Shown here: positions 25,251-33,662 of the stretch, one piece after another
Layout of the letters: each line of letters opens with the position of its first letter
Numbering within the stretch: position 1 is the first letter of the stretch
NCBI GenBank assembly: GCA_009923795.1
Contig: RFSU01000002.1
Span: 1 to 34,799, forward strand
Direction of reading: 5' to 3'
From: Sphingomonadaceae bacterium
GTDB taxonomy: Bacteria > Pseudomonadota > Alphaproteobacteria > Sphingomonadales > Sphingomonadaceae
DNA length: 34,799 bases
The notes under the pieces: generated by a model
Told to the model about the DNA's origin: nothing
Seen by the model: only the letters and a program-made list of their open reading frames with translations
Database searches by the model: none
Program-made: the position numbers and the translations under genes

Positions 25251-26639
25251 TTAATGGCTTTTGGGCGCGACAGCCAGACCAAGCCAGTGTGACAGCCCCG
25301 CGATGCGTCGCAGAACCAACCGCTCCAAAAGCCAAATCCCCCCCAAAGAGAGCGCAAGCAGCGGCAGAAAAACCGCAAGGCAAAGCGTGACCCTAACGAC
25401 CATTTTGCGCTGCGGTGGGGAGAGGAGCGGGGGTGGCGCGCCCAATCGGTCAGCGGGCTTGCGCCGTCGCCACAGCATAAAGCCCGTGCTCGACAGCGTG
25501 ATCAGCATGAGGGCGGTCACCACGCCAATCATCTGATTGACGATGCCGAACAGCTGCCCCTCATGCCAAGCAACGCCATAGCCCACGACCCGGTCGATCA
25601 CATGCTTATCCGCAAAGCCCTCGGTCGAGATGCGCCGACCCGTCATGGCATCATAGACCAAGGTGACACGCCGGGGGCGATCCTGCGTGTCAGATCGCAC
25701 CGCCCAGCCCGATGTCACCCCACCGCCAAAGGGTAAGGTCTGACCCGGCGGGGTTACGACCACCGGAAAGTCGAGCTTTGCCCGATGCGCTTGGCGCACG
25801 ATTTGGTTGATCGAGACAGACGGCATCGCAGATCCATTGCCACTTGCCATCATGGCCGCATGATCATGCTCGGCATGATCCGCATCCCCGGCTACGCGCC
25901 CGCCGGTCGTCCAACCCTGCGCGCCCTTCACCCAGCCCATTTCGGCACGCACCGCCTTGAATGCGCTGCCCCAGACATCGGCCCAGGGCAGGCCCGTCAG
26001 CAGCAAAATCATCGCCAGACCGGACACCCAGAAACCCGTGACGGCATGCAAATCGCGCCATAGGAGTTTCCGCCCGGCCGACAGACGCGGCCAGACGACG
26101 CCGGCCGCGCCGCGCCCCCTTGGCCACCAGAGATACAGCCCTGTCAGGATCATGACGATCGCCCAACTCGCTGCGAGTTCGACCAGCCAGCTTCCCGGCT
26201 TGCCGATCAGAAGCTGGCCGTGCAATTTCTGCACCACGTCCATGATCCGCCAATCTGGGTCGAGACTGGCCAAGACCCGGCCTTGCGGAGAGACAAACAC
26301 ATCGCGCATGGCCTGCCCCCCTTCGCCCGCGGGCAGAGCAATATGCACCATCGCCGCATCCCCCGGATGTTCGGGCAGCCGGTAGGAGTGAAAGCTGGCC
26401 CCCGGCCATGCGGCCAAAGCGGCGTCCACCTGGGCATCGGGCGCGACGGCCCCCAATGTTGGTAAGTTGCGAAAGCCCCGCTCCTCCCAACGGTCAATCT
26501 GCGGCTTGAACAGATATATGGCCCCTGTGAGCGACAGGATCAGCACCATCGGCATGACAAATAGTCCGGCATAAAAATGCCAGCGCCAGATCATGCGGTA
26601 AAATGCCGCCGTCTCAGATGAATTAGAAGAGTGCGCCAT
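25251..26639 (-). CDS. PepSY-associated transmembrane (PiuB-like) protein
   Basis: A 462-residue inner-membrane protein with four or five helices and periplasmic PepSY-type domains. The N-terminal MIWRWHFYAGLFVMPMVLIL and LTGAIYLFKPQIDRW, then LLWRDLHAVTGFWVSGL, and GYGVAWHEGQLFG are hallmarks of this family, often called iron-regulated or siderophore-reductase-like membrane proteins. A run AEHDHAAM could bind metal. It starts four bases after the stop of a TonB receptor, so the pair is almost certainly co-transcribed. The likely job is processing or reducing the metal chelate taken up by that receptor. Confidence 0.9.
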   Translation of the reverse strand: MAHSSNSSETAAFYRMIWRWHFYAGLFVMPMVLILSLTGAIYLFKPQIDRWEERGFRNLPTLGAVAPDAQVDAALAAWPGASFHSYRLPEHPGDAAMVHIALPAGEGGQAMRDVFVSPQGRVLASLDPDWRIMDVVQKLHGQLLIGKPGSWLVELAASWAIVMILTGLYLWWPRGRGAAGVVWPRLSAGRKLLWRDLHAVTGFWVSGLAMILLLTGLPWADVWGSAFKAVRAEMGWVKGAQGWTTGGRVAGDADHAEHDHAAMMASGNGSAMPSVSINQIVRQAHRAKLDFPVVVTPPGQTLPFGGGVTSGWAVRSDTQDRPRRVTLVYDAMTGRRISTEGFADKHVIDRVVGYGVAWHEGQLFGIVNQMIGVVTALMLITLSSTGFMLWRRRKPADRLGAPPPLLSPPQRKMVVRVTLCLAVFLPLLALSLGGIWLLERLVLRRIAGLSHWLGLAVAPKSH

Positions 26640-26643
26640 CACG

Positions 26644-28959
26644 TCACCATGTCGCTTTCAGATCCAGCACATAGGTGCGCTGGGGCAGAGGATGGGCGAC
26701 ATAGGCCTTATCATTGAAGAGATTGTCGATACCCGCCCCCAGCTCTAGCCGCTGGGTCAGCTGCCAGTTCAGGCGGGTATCAACGGTCAGATATTCAGAC
26801 TGAAAGCCAAAGGCATCGCCGCGCACCAGGCCAAATAAATCCGAGTTGGGCCGCGACGCATAGCGCCAGCCCAGCGCCAGCTTCAGCGGATCAGCAATGC
26901 GATAGCGCAGCGTGCCATTGGATCGCCATTTCGGAATGCGCGGAAACTGCACACCCTCGGCCGCCGGATTAGACGCATTCTTAATGGTCTTCGCATCAAT
27001 CCAGGCAAGATTGGCATCGACATCAAGGTCTTGGATCAGAACATCCTTGGCCTCCACAATCAGCTCTACTCCATATTGGCGCACCTGATCGACATTTTTG
27101 TAGCTGGTCACAACGGTGCCAAATTGGTTGAGGCCACTAAAACTGAAAATGGCGTCCTTTATGTTTTGATAGAAGAGGCTGAGCGTCGCCTGCGTGCCGC
27201 CAGCGCGATGCCGGACGATCAGATTGGCATCTTCTGATTTTTCCGCCTTGAGATTCGGATCAAAGCTTTGCGGGTCGATGGCTTGGGCGATATCATCAAA
27301 CCGCCCCTGATACAGCTCTCCAACGGTTGGGAAGCGTTTGGCGGTGCCGAGGCTGATCTGCACCGCAAGGGTATCGTTGATATCTCCCTGAAGGCTCAAT
27401 TTGGGGCTGATGGAGTCCTCGCTGCGCGCGGAATAGGCATCCTCCCTGCGCATCCCGGCATAAGCTTTGGCCATGCCGCCATCAAAGGCCCGCCAGCCAT
27501 CATAGCGAATGCCACCCGTGAGCGCCCAGCGCGCGCCAAGGTTGACCGTATCTTCCGCCCAAACGCCCCAAAGACGCGTCTTCCCATAGGTTGAAGTTGA
27601 AAAGGACGGCGCCGTCGCCGCATCCCAATTGGTGGTCGTAAAGCTATCTGTTGCGGTTTCATACAGGTTGGCGCTGGCCCCAAAGGCGAGCTTATGCCCG
27701 GCAAGGTCGCGTTCAACCGTCAGATCGCCCGTAGACCAACCGGGACTATCGACCAAAGATTGTGTGCCCTGCCCCAAGGATGCGCCCGTCGCATAATCCC
27801 GCGAGGTGCGGGTGTCCCATTTTGGGATCCAGTAACGCGACAGGTTGAGCGCGACAGTCCAATCCGCCAGCGGGCCGGCGAATTTAAGCCCAGCCAGATA
27901 TTCTGTGCGGCGGGTTTTGGAGAATGTGAGGCCCGTGGCAGTCCACACACGCCCCTTATAGCTCACCCGGCCTTGCGTGACGGGCGCGCCCGTATTTGCA
28001 TTGACCAGCCAGCTTTTGGGGTCTGTGAGATCCTGCTGGGTGAGCCAGATCATCCCAAGCGCATCCATCTCCCACCCACTGGCCGTTGTATAGCCAATGC
28101 GAAGACGCGCTTGATCCTGCGTGACATCAACCGGGGATGCCGCGCCGAAAACTGGCGTCGCAAGGCGCGCGTCGTCATAGGCCCCGACCACGGCGGTTGC
28201 CGCACCCGTTGCCGGGGTCAGCAAATTATAGGTCATGGACTGGCCGGTATTTTTAAAATGCCGACCCGAAAGGCGCATAGACCAAGGGCCATCCGTCTGT
28301 GCCCAGGTGACGCCGCCTTCTAGGCTATAACCCCTAAAGCTTTGGTCAAAGCCATATTCCTTAAACGGCATGATCATCGTCTGCGCCGTTGCGTAAGCCG
28401 AACTCTCCTTCGGTTCTTGGGTCGTTACAGAAATCACGCCGCCCATGGAATTGCCGCCATAACGTGCGGAATAGGGGCCATAGACGATGTCAAACTGACG
28501 AACTTCGGCTGGCCCCACAACATTCCATTTGGGCGGAAAATCCCAGCGATTACCCAGGAAGTTGGAAACAACAAAGCCATCCACCATCACAATATTACGG
28601 GCGCTTTGAATCGTATTGGCCCCGCGCAACGCGACCACGGCATTATCATCGCCCGCAAAACGTTTGCGGACGAAGAAATTGGGCGTGTACTTCATCAGGT
28701 CTTCGACATTGAGCGCGTTGACCGCCTCAAATTCATCCTTCCCCAAGGAAATGGACAGGCCCCGCGGCACAACCGTGATCGGGGCCTCTCTTTGCCCAAT
28801 GACAAATATGGTGGTGTCAGCCTCTGAGTCACTTGCCATATCGGCAAGCGCATTGGCCGATGCAGGATCGGCGGTTGCCGCTATTGCCATTGCGACGAGG
28901 GACGACCGGTGGAGGGCTGCCCACTTTCTGGGCGCGACAGCCCAAGCCATTTTTTTCAT
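26644..28959 (-). CDS. TonB-dependent outer membrane receptor (metal/siderophore cluster)
   Basis: Outer-membrane receptor of about 771 residues. The start at 28959 gives a basic N-terminus and signal-like segment (HRSSLVAMAIAATADPASA). The plug shows NVEDLMKYTPNFFVRKRFAG, VVALRGANTIQSARNIVMVD and IVYGPYSARYGGNSMGGVIS. The barrel ends in RTYVLDLKATW with the terminal aromatic residue. Alternative starts at 29013 and 28950 are possible because the ribosome-binding site is weak. It lies between a DUF2946 gene and a PepSY membrane protein, which suggests uptake of copper or an iron chelate; the sequence does not separate these. Confidence 0.92.
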   Translation of the reverse strand: MKKMAWAVAPRKWAALHRSSLVAMAIAATADPASANALADMASDSEADTTIFVIGQREAPITVVPRGLSISLGKDEFEAVNALNVEDLMKYTPNFFVRKRFAGDDNAVVALRGANTIQSARNIVMVDGFVVSNFLGNRWDFPPKWNVVGPAEVRQFDIVYGPYSARYGGNSMGGVISVTTQEPKESSAYATAQTMIMPFKEYGFDQSFRGYSLEGGVTWAQTDGPWSMRLSGRHFKNTGQSMTYNLLTPATGAATAVVGAYDDARLATPVFGAASPVDVTQDQARLRIGYTTASGWEMDALGMIWLTQQDLTDPKSWLVNANTGAPVTQGRVSYKGRVWTATGLTFSKTRRTEYLAGLKFAGPLADWTVALNLSRYWIPKWDTRTSRDYATGASLGQGTQSLVDSPGWSTGDLTVERDLAGHKLAFGASANLYETATDSFTTTNWDAATAPSFSTSTYGKTRLWGVWAEDTVNLGARWALTGGIRYDGWRAFDGGMAKAYAGMRREDAYSARSEDSISPKLSLQGDINDTLAVQISLGTAKRFPTVGELYQGRFDDIAQAIDPQSFDPNLKAEKSEDANLIVRHRAGGTQATLSLFYQNIKDAIFSFSGLNQFGTVVTSYKNVDQVRQYGVELIVEAKDVLIQDLDVDANLAWIDAKTIKNASNPAAEGVQFPRIPKWRSNGTLRYRIADPLKLALGWRYASRPNSDLFGLVRGDAFGFQSEYLTVDTRLNWQLTQRLELGAGIDNLFNDKAYVAHPLPQRTYVLDLKATW

Positions 28960-29077
28960 GATAAAACCTATGTGCTGAGAAACAGCCATCCACAGGGACG
29001 GCCAAAATCGCACTCAAGCCTCGCCTGAGCGCACATCATCAGCAGCGACGGACATTCATCCCATCAACTGCGCGAGC

Positions 29078-29461
29078 TCAACTCAGCGCAGGCGGGCCAG
29101 TTTTGGGGGGTGGGGGTGCCGCAAGGCCTTGCCCAACCGCGACCAAGACGGGACGGATGGGGGCGATGGACGGGAGATCTGAATAACGCGGCAGCCCATC
29201 AATAAAGGGCGGCACATCCAGCGCAAATCCAAGTGCGGCAAAAGTGCAATGACCGTCAGAGGCCTCGGCTGGTGCACTTTCTTTATGAAGTTTGCCGTCG
29301 GCATCCAGCCAAGCAACGGTAACGCCCGCACCCGAGCAAATCGTAATCCATTGCCCCTTGGCCTCGCTCGGCATCCAGCCCGCCGGGACAAGCGCCCGAA
29401 ACGCGAGGATCATCGCGAGAAATACGCCAAGCGTTACCTTATGAGCACGGAACACCATCAT
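29078..29461 (-). CDS. DUF2946 family protein
   Basis: A 127-residue protein with one N-terminal membrane segment or uncleaved signal (VTLGVFLAMILAFRALVPAGWMP). The conserved pattern of the family follows: QWITICSGAG, then WLDADGKLHKES, then DGHCTFAAL. The two cysteines (in TICSG and GHCTF) and nearby His could bind a metal. DUF2946 genes commonly neighbour copper-related TonB receptors, as I remember them, and here one lies about 120 bases upstream of such a receptor on the same strand. Function is not established. Either of two adjacent ATG codons (29461 or 29458) could be the start. Confidence 0.85.
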   Translation of the reverse strand: MMVFRAHKVTLGVFLAMILAFRALVPAGWMPSEAKGQWITICSGAGVTVAWLDADGKLHKESAPAEASDGHCTFAALGFALDVPPFIDGLPRYSDLPSIAPIRPVLVAVGQGLAAPPPPKTGPPALS

Positions 29462-29522
29462 CTGCGCGGCCCTTAAGCCGCCGCTGAGCCCAATTCAAGC
29501 CGGGTCTTCCGGCCGATTGCGA

Positions 29523-29756
29523 CTAGGTTAGGCGCATCGGCTCTGGCAGATCAAAGCTAGCGCAGAGAATGCCCGACAGCGCGTGAAGCACATCAGACAA
29601 GATCAAGGTGCCGACCACACTGGCTAACACCAGCGCAACGGCAACCATCGCCATGACCATATGCTTCATTGAATCAGTGTCTACGTCGCCGGAAACACCG
29701 GCGCGCATATGCATTTGTGCGGCCGATTTTCCGGCCTTTTTCCCCAGGCTGCCCAT
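29523..29756 (-). CDS. Small Met/His-containing membrane protein, unrecognised
   Basis: A 77-residue frame with one long hydrophobic segment (MVMAMVAVALVLASVVGTLI) preceded by a basic N-terminus (MGSLGKKAGKS). Met and His cluster in QMHMRAG and MKHMVMAM, which would suit copper or another soft metal. GAGAGGG-like sequence lies about ten bases before the ATG. It is the first frame of the DUF2946-receptor-PepSY unit, 61 bases ahead of DUF2946, in the correct orientation. I recognise no family. The frame might be a chance one, but position, ribosome-binding site and composition favour a real gene. Confidence 0.5.
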   Translation of the reverse strand: MGSLGKKAGKSAAQMHMRAGVSGDVDTDSMKHMVMAMVAVALVLASVVGTLILSDVLHALSGILCASFDLPEPMRLT

Positions 29757-29828
29757 GTTTAAGCGCCCTCTCCTCTATGGCACGACATCCCCCTGCCGTG
29801 TTCCAATGTGCAAAGACTGCGTTGAAGG

Positions 29829-29854
29829 GACGCATCCGTCAACCCTGAAATTAC
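29829..29854 (-). promoter_or_regulatory. Possible ECF-sigma promoter of the metal cluster
   Basis: GTAATT (29854-29849) and CGTC (29832-29829) on the minus strand are 16 bases apart. This pairing resembles promoters read by extracytoplasmic-function sigma factors in alphaproteobacteria. Transcription would start about 65 bases before the small membrane protein gene. The match is by eye only. Confidence 0.3.
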
Positions 29855-29869
29855 TTTCTAGATCAGGGT
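29842..29869. promoter_or_regulatory. 7-bp inverted repeat between divergent metal genes
   Basis: ACCCTGA (29842-29848) and TCAGGGT (29863-29869) are perfect inverted repeats separated by 14 bases, in the gap between the small membrane protein gene and the Nramp-like gene. A regulator bound here could control both directions. Confidence 0.45.
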
Positions 29870-29919
29870 GTAAGGATGTCGGCTGGCTTTTCTCGGCAAG
29901 GGTTGTCACTATCGCCGCA

Positions 29920-31174
29920 ATGACCAAGAAGAACGAGACGGGCTTCAAGGGCTTTTTACGGCGATTGGGACCGGGCCTTGTCACAGGAGCAGCGGACGAT
30001 GACCCGTCGGGCATTGGCACGCACAGTCAGGTCGGGGCGGAATTTGGCTATGGTCTGGCTTGGACATTTGTTCTCAGCTTTCCCCTGATGGTCGTCATTC
30101 AAGAAGTGGCCGCTCAAATTGGCCGCGTGACCGGGCGGGGTATCGCCGCCAATGTCCGCCGCCATTATCCGCGCGCCTTGTTACTCGGCATTGTCTTGCT
30201 GTTGTTGGTGGCCAATATCATCAACCTTGGCGCGGATTTGAGTGCCATGGGGGCCGCCCTGCAATTGCTGACCGGCGGTTATGCCGTCATCTACACAATC
30301 GGCTTTGGCATTTTGTGCGTCGTCGTTGAGGTGATGGTGCCCTATGACCGCTATGCCGGCATCCTGAAATGGACGACCCTATCGCTCTTTACCTATGTTG
30401 CGGTGGTGTTGGTCTCCAACGTGCCTTGTCAAGAAGCCGTCACGGCTTTGGTCATCCCTGACATTGAATGGACGCCTGCTTATGCAACGGCGCTGGTCGC
30501 CATTTTGGGGACGACGATCAGCCCCTATCTCTTCTTTTGGCAGGCCGCACAGGAAATTGAAGAGCAGCACCGCCACCATTCCAAGCCCTTATATGAAACA
30601 CCAGCAAAAGCAGGGCCAGAGCTGCAACGGATCCGCATCGATACACTGACGGGCATGGCGTTCAGCTCGATCATCGCGCTGGCCATTGTCTATGCAGCCG
30701 CCGCGACGCTCCACGCCAATGGCATTCGCAATATCGAAACATCTGCTCAGGCGGCAGAGGCGTTGCGCCCAATTGCGGGCGATCTCGCTTTTGCCCTTTT
30801 TGCACTCGGCATTATTGGTACCGGGCTTTTAGCCGTGCCGGTCCTGGCCGGGTCTGCCGCTTATGCCATCACAGAGATGCTCGGCCGCACTGGCAGCCTT
30901 GCGGCCCGCCCGCTCAAGGCCAAATTCTTTTATGGGGCGATTGCCGCCACTACCCTCGCTGGCGGACTCATCAACTTTGCAGGCCTTGATCCCGCCCGCG
31001 CGCTCTATTGGGCAGCGGTCGTCAATGGCGTGCTGGCCGCGCCATTAATGGCGGTCAGCGGCCATGGGGGACTTAACTCTCCCCCAGCGGGCGACATGGC
31101 TCGGCTGGACAGCCACCGCCGTCATGGCGGCCGCAACCGCCATCTTCTTTTGGTTTTTGGCGTTTCCCGGATGA
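29920..31174 (+). pseudogene. Nramp-like divalent metal transporter, frameshifted near the 3' end
   Basis: Inner-membrane protein related to Nramp/MntH, about 415 residues, with 10 to 11 helices. The first helix has GAADDDPSGIGTHSQVG where Nramp proteins have DPGN, and the sixth-helix region reads GTTISPYLFFWQAAQ instead of the MPH motif, so metal choice may differ from Mn/Fe. From about 31050-31070 the frame turns into hydrophilic sequence and would run to 31221 inside ahpF. Shifting one base restores MGDLTLPQRATWLGW and a hydrophobic last helix ending FLAFPG with a stop at 31172-31174, just before the convergent ahpF end. A small indel, perhaps in the GGGGG at 31066-31070, is the simplest cause. 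The loss affects only the last helix, so partial function is possible. The start at 29920 lacks a clear ribosome-binding site. Confidence 0.8.
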
Positions 31175-31177
31175 GGA

Positions 31178-32761
31178 TCAGGCGGCCAGCGCCTGATCCT
31201 GTTCTGCGGGCAGGCGGATGAGATAATCAAAGGCCGACAAGGCAGATTTTGATCCTTCACCCATCGCAATGATGATCTGCTTATAGGGGGTCGTTGTCAC
31301 ATCCCCCGCCGCAAAGACACCCGGGACGCTGGTTGCGCCCTTGGCATCGACCTCAATCTCACCGCGCGGACTGAGGGCAAACGCGCCCTTCAACCATTCG
31401 CTATTGGGGACGAGCCCAATCTGGACAAAAATCCCGTCGAGCGGCAGGTGAATGACCTGATCATTGGTGCGATCCTGATAGCTCAGACCCGTCACCTTTT
31501 CGCCATCCCCATGCACTTCAGTCGTGAGCGCCGAGACAATCACACGGACATTGGAAAGGCTGTTGAGCTTGGCCTGCAACACCGCATCGGCGCGCAGTTG
31601 ATTGTCAAATTCAATCAGGGTCACTTCCGCAACAATGCCAGCCAGATCAATGGCCGCTTCCACGCCCGAATTGCCGCCGCCGATCACGGCCACGCGCTTG
31701 CCCTTGAACAAGGGACCGTCGCAATGCGGGCAATAGGCCACGCCCCTGTTGCGATACTCATCCTCGCCCGGCACATTCATTTGCCGCCAGCGGGCCCCGG
31801 TTGAAAGGATGATCGTCTTTGCCTTGAGGCTCGCGCCATTGGCGAGCACAATTTCGTGCAACCCACCTTCACTCTTTGCTGGGATCAGCTTTTCGGCGCG
31901 TTGAAGGTTCATGACGTCAACATCATAGTCCTTCACATGCTGTTCCAGCTGCGCGACAAGCTTTGGCCCTTCGGTGTGAGAGACGGAAATGAAATTCTCA
32001 ATCCCCATCGTGTCGAGCACCTGACCGCCAAAGCGTTCAGCCGCAACCCCCGTTCGGATGCCTTTCCGGGCGGCGTAGACAGCCGCTGCTGCTCCCGCGG
32101 GACCACCGCCCACGACGAGCACGTCAAAGGCATCCTTCGCCTTGATCTTTTCAGCGGCGCGCGCCTCAGCCCCGCTGTCGAGCTTTGCGACAATCTGTTC
32201 CAGATCCATCCGGCCCTGACCAAAAACCTCTCCATTGAGGAAGACCATGGGCACGGCCATGACCTTGCGGTCGGTCACTTCCTCTTGGAACAGCGCGCCA
32301 TCAATGGCGACATGCTTGATCCGAGGATTGAGCACGCTCATCAGGTTCAGCGCCTGCACCACATCGGGGCAATTCTGGCAGGAAAGCGAGAAATAGGTTT
32401 CAAAGACGTAATCGCCGTCCAATGCCTTGACCTGTTCGATCACATCTTGCGCGGCTTTGGAGGGGTGGCCGCCGACTTGCAGCAGGGCCAGCACCAAAGA
32501 CGTAAATTCATGCCCCATGGGCAGACCCGCAAAGCGCACGCCGATGTCTGTGCCAACACGACGGATGAGCATGCTGGGCCGGCGCGCATCGTCATCTGTA
32601 TGGGCCAGCGACACCTTGTCCGACAGGGCGGCAATATCCTGCGCCAACTCGTCCAGCTCGCGCGACTTGGGGCCATCTTCCAAAGACAGCAGCAATTCCA
32701 CGGGCATGGTGATGTTGGCCATATAGGCCGAGAGCTGTTGCTTCAGATTTGCGTCAAGCAT
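31178..32761 (-). CDS. ahpF: Alkyl hydroperoxide reductase subunit F
   Basis: Flavoprotein of 527 residues that passes electrons from NADH to AhpC. The N-terminal double-thioredoxin domain has the redox pair C128/C131 in SCQNCPD. The thioredoxin-reductase-like part has the FAD motif VVGGGPAGAAAA (about 217-228), the second redox pair C344/C347 in YCPHCDGP, the NAD motif VIGGGNSGVEAA (about 359-370), and the closing GVFAAGDVTTTPYKQ. Length matches the family. It lies 101 bases after ahpC on the same strand, with two stem-loops between that probably reduce ahpF expression relative to ahpC. Confidence 0.97.
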   Translation of the reverse strand: MLDANLKQQLSAYMANITMPVELLLSLEDGPKSRELDELAQDIAALSDKVSLAHTDDDARRPSMLIRRVGTDIGVRFAGLPMGHEFTSLVLALLQVGGHPSKAAQDVIEQVKALDGDYVFETYFSLSCQNCPDVVQALNLMSVLNPRIKHVAIDGALFQEEVTDRKVMAVPMVFLNGEVFGQGRMDLEQIVAKLDSGAEARAAEKIKAKDAFDVLVVGGGPAGAAAAVYAARKGIRTGVAAERFGGQVLDTMGIENFISVSHTEGPKLVAQLEQHVKDYDVDVMNLQRAEKLIPAKSEGGLHEIVLANGASLKAKTIILSTGARWRQMNVPGEDEYRNRGVAYCPHCDGPLFKGKRVAVIGGGNSGVEAAIDLAGIVAEVTLIEFDNQLRADAVLQAKLNSLSNVRVIVSALTTEVHGDGEKVTGLSYQDRTNDQVIHLPLDGIFVQIGLVPNSEWLKGAFALSPRGEIEVDAKGATSVPGVFAAGDVTTTPYKQIIIAMGEGSKSALSAFDYLIRLPAEQDQALAA

Positions 32762-32784
32762 GGGTCAAATTCCGATTTAAGGGC

Positions 32785-32812
32785 CCGGGGCCGGCCGCAT
32801 GACCGGCCCCGG
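32785..32812 (-). terminator. GC-rich stem-loop just upstream of ahpF
   Basis: CCGGGGCCGG (32785-32794) and CCGGCCCCGG (32803-32812) form a perfect 10-bp stem with an 8-base loop. It has no long T-tract, so it more likely acts as a partial attenuator or an RNA-end stabiliser for ahpC than as a full terminator. Confidence 0.55.
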
Positions 32813-32814
32813 TA

Positions 32815-32853
32815 AAGCCCCGCCAAAGGGGGGAGAGGAAATAGGCGGGGCTT
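32815..32853 (-). terminator. Stem-loop just downstream of ahpC
   Basis: AAGCCCCGCC (32815-32824) and GGCGGGGCTT (32844-32853) form a perfect 10-bp stem with a 19-base loop, ten bases after the ahpC stop. On the minus strand the stem ends CTTTACC, a weak T-run. Partial termination here would leave ahpF at lower level. Confidence 0.55.
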
Positions 32854-32862
32854 CGGGTTTCG

Positions 32863-33426
32863 TTAGATTTTGCCAACGAGATCAAGCGAGGGAGCAAGCG
32901 TCTTTTCGCCTTCTTCCCACTTGGCCGGGCAGACTTCACCGGGGTGCGCAGCAACATATTGCGCAGCCTTGATCTTGCGGAGCAGTTCAACGGCATTGCG
33001 GCCGACGCCTTCCGAGGTGATTTCCATCACTTGGATGATGCCCTGCGGATCGACAACGAATGTGCCACGATCAGCAAGGCCGACGCCCGGACGCATCACG
33101 TCGAAATTGTTGGTCACAACACCCGACGGATCACCGATCATCGTATAGCGGATCTTGCCAATGGCAGGCGACGTGTCATGCCAAGCCTTGTGGCTGAAAT
33201 GCGTGTCGGTCGACACGGCGTAGATTTCAACGCCCAGCTTTTCAAATTCAGCATAATGATCGGCCAGATCTTCCAGCTCGGTCGGGCACACAAAGGTGAA
33301 GTCCGCCGGGTAGAAGAAGAAGACCGACCATTTGCCCTTCACATCGGCATCGGTCACGCTGATGAACTTGCCACCCTTATAGGCCTGCGCCGAAAACGGC
33401 TTAATTTCTGTGTTGATGATCGCCAT
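32863..33426 (-). CDS. ahpC: Alkyl hydroperoxide reductase subunit C (peroxiredoxin)
   Basis: Typical two-Cys peroxiredoxin of 187 residues that reduces hydrogen peroxide, organic peroxides and peroxynitrite in the cytosol. Peroxidatic C47 is in DFTFVCPTE and resolving C166 in HPGEVCPAKW; SDTHF-type VSTDTHFSHKAWHD and the GVGRNAVELLRKIKAAQ helix are as in enterobacterial AhpC. The ATG at 33426 has AAAGGA eight bases upstream. AhpF, encoded next, should recycle it. Expression is usually governed by OxyR or a similar peroxide sensor; the upstream region has strong dyads but no certain OxyR site. Confidence 0.98.
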   Translation of the reverse strand: MAIINTEIKPFSAQAYKGGKFISVTDADVKGKWSVFFFYPADFTFVCPTELEDLADHYAEFEKLGVEIYAVSTDTHFSHKAWHDTSPAIGKIRYTMIGDPSGVVTNNFDVMRPGVGLADRGTFVVDPQGIIQVMEITSEGVGRNAVELLRKIKAAQYVAAHPGEVCPAKWEEGEKTLAPSLDLVGKI

Positions 33427-33662
33427 CTATTTGTCCTTTAAAAGATAATGTGCGGGAAAGGCACTGAGCCGGGATACGCTTTAGCCAAGATGCACCGATT
33501 TGACCAATTGGATTGTCCGGTCTGATTGATCGACAAAATCGATCACACAAACCGCCGTCAATGACTCGATCTATCTAATTGGCGTCGCCAATTATTTTGG
33601 CATTTGGACTCTGCGGATATCTCAATTAGAGGCCGAGCCAGATTGAAAGGACATTCCACCCC
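33427..33662. promoter_or_regulatory. Divergent regulatory region between ahpC and the phosphatase gene
   Basis: Three dyads stand out: CCAATTGG at 33504-33511, TGATCGA-N5-TCGATCA at 33527-33545, and the 19-base palindrome TAATTGGCGTCGCCAATTA at 33576-33594. The first and third share the half-site AATTGG. They probably bind regulators of ahpC, of the phosphatase, or of both. I could not fix a -35/-10 pair for either gene with confidence. Confidence 0.55.

Noticed and set aside
29608..29919. N-terminal extension of the Nramp-like frame
   Set aside because: It is Cys/Pro-rich with no resemblance to transporters and overlaps the small minus-strand gene; MTKKNETG at 29920 fits the family.
31856..32815. 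Plus-strand open frame of 319 codons
   Set aside because: Antisense to ahpF, with no domain or ribosome-binding site.
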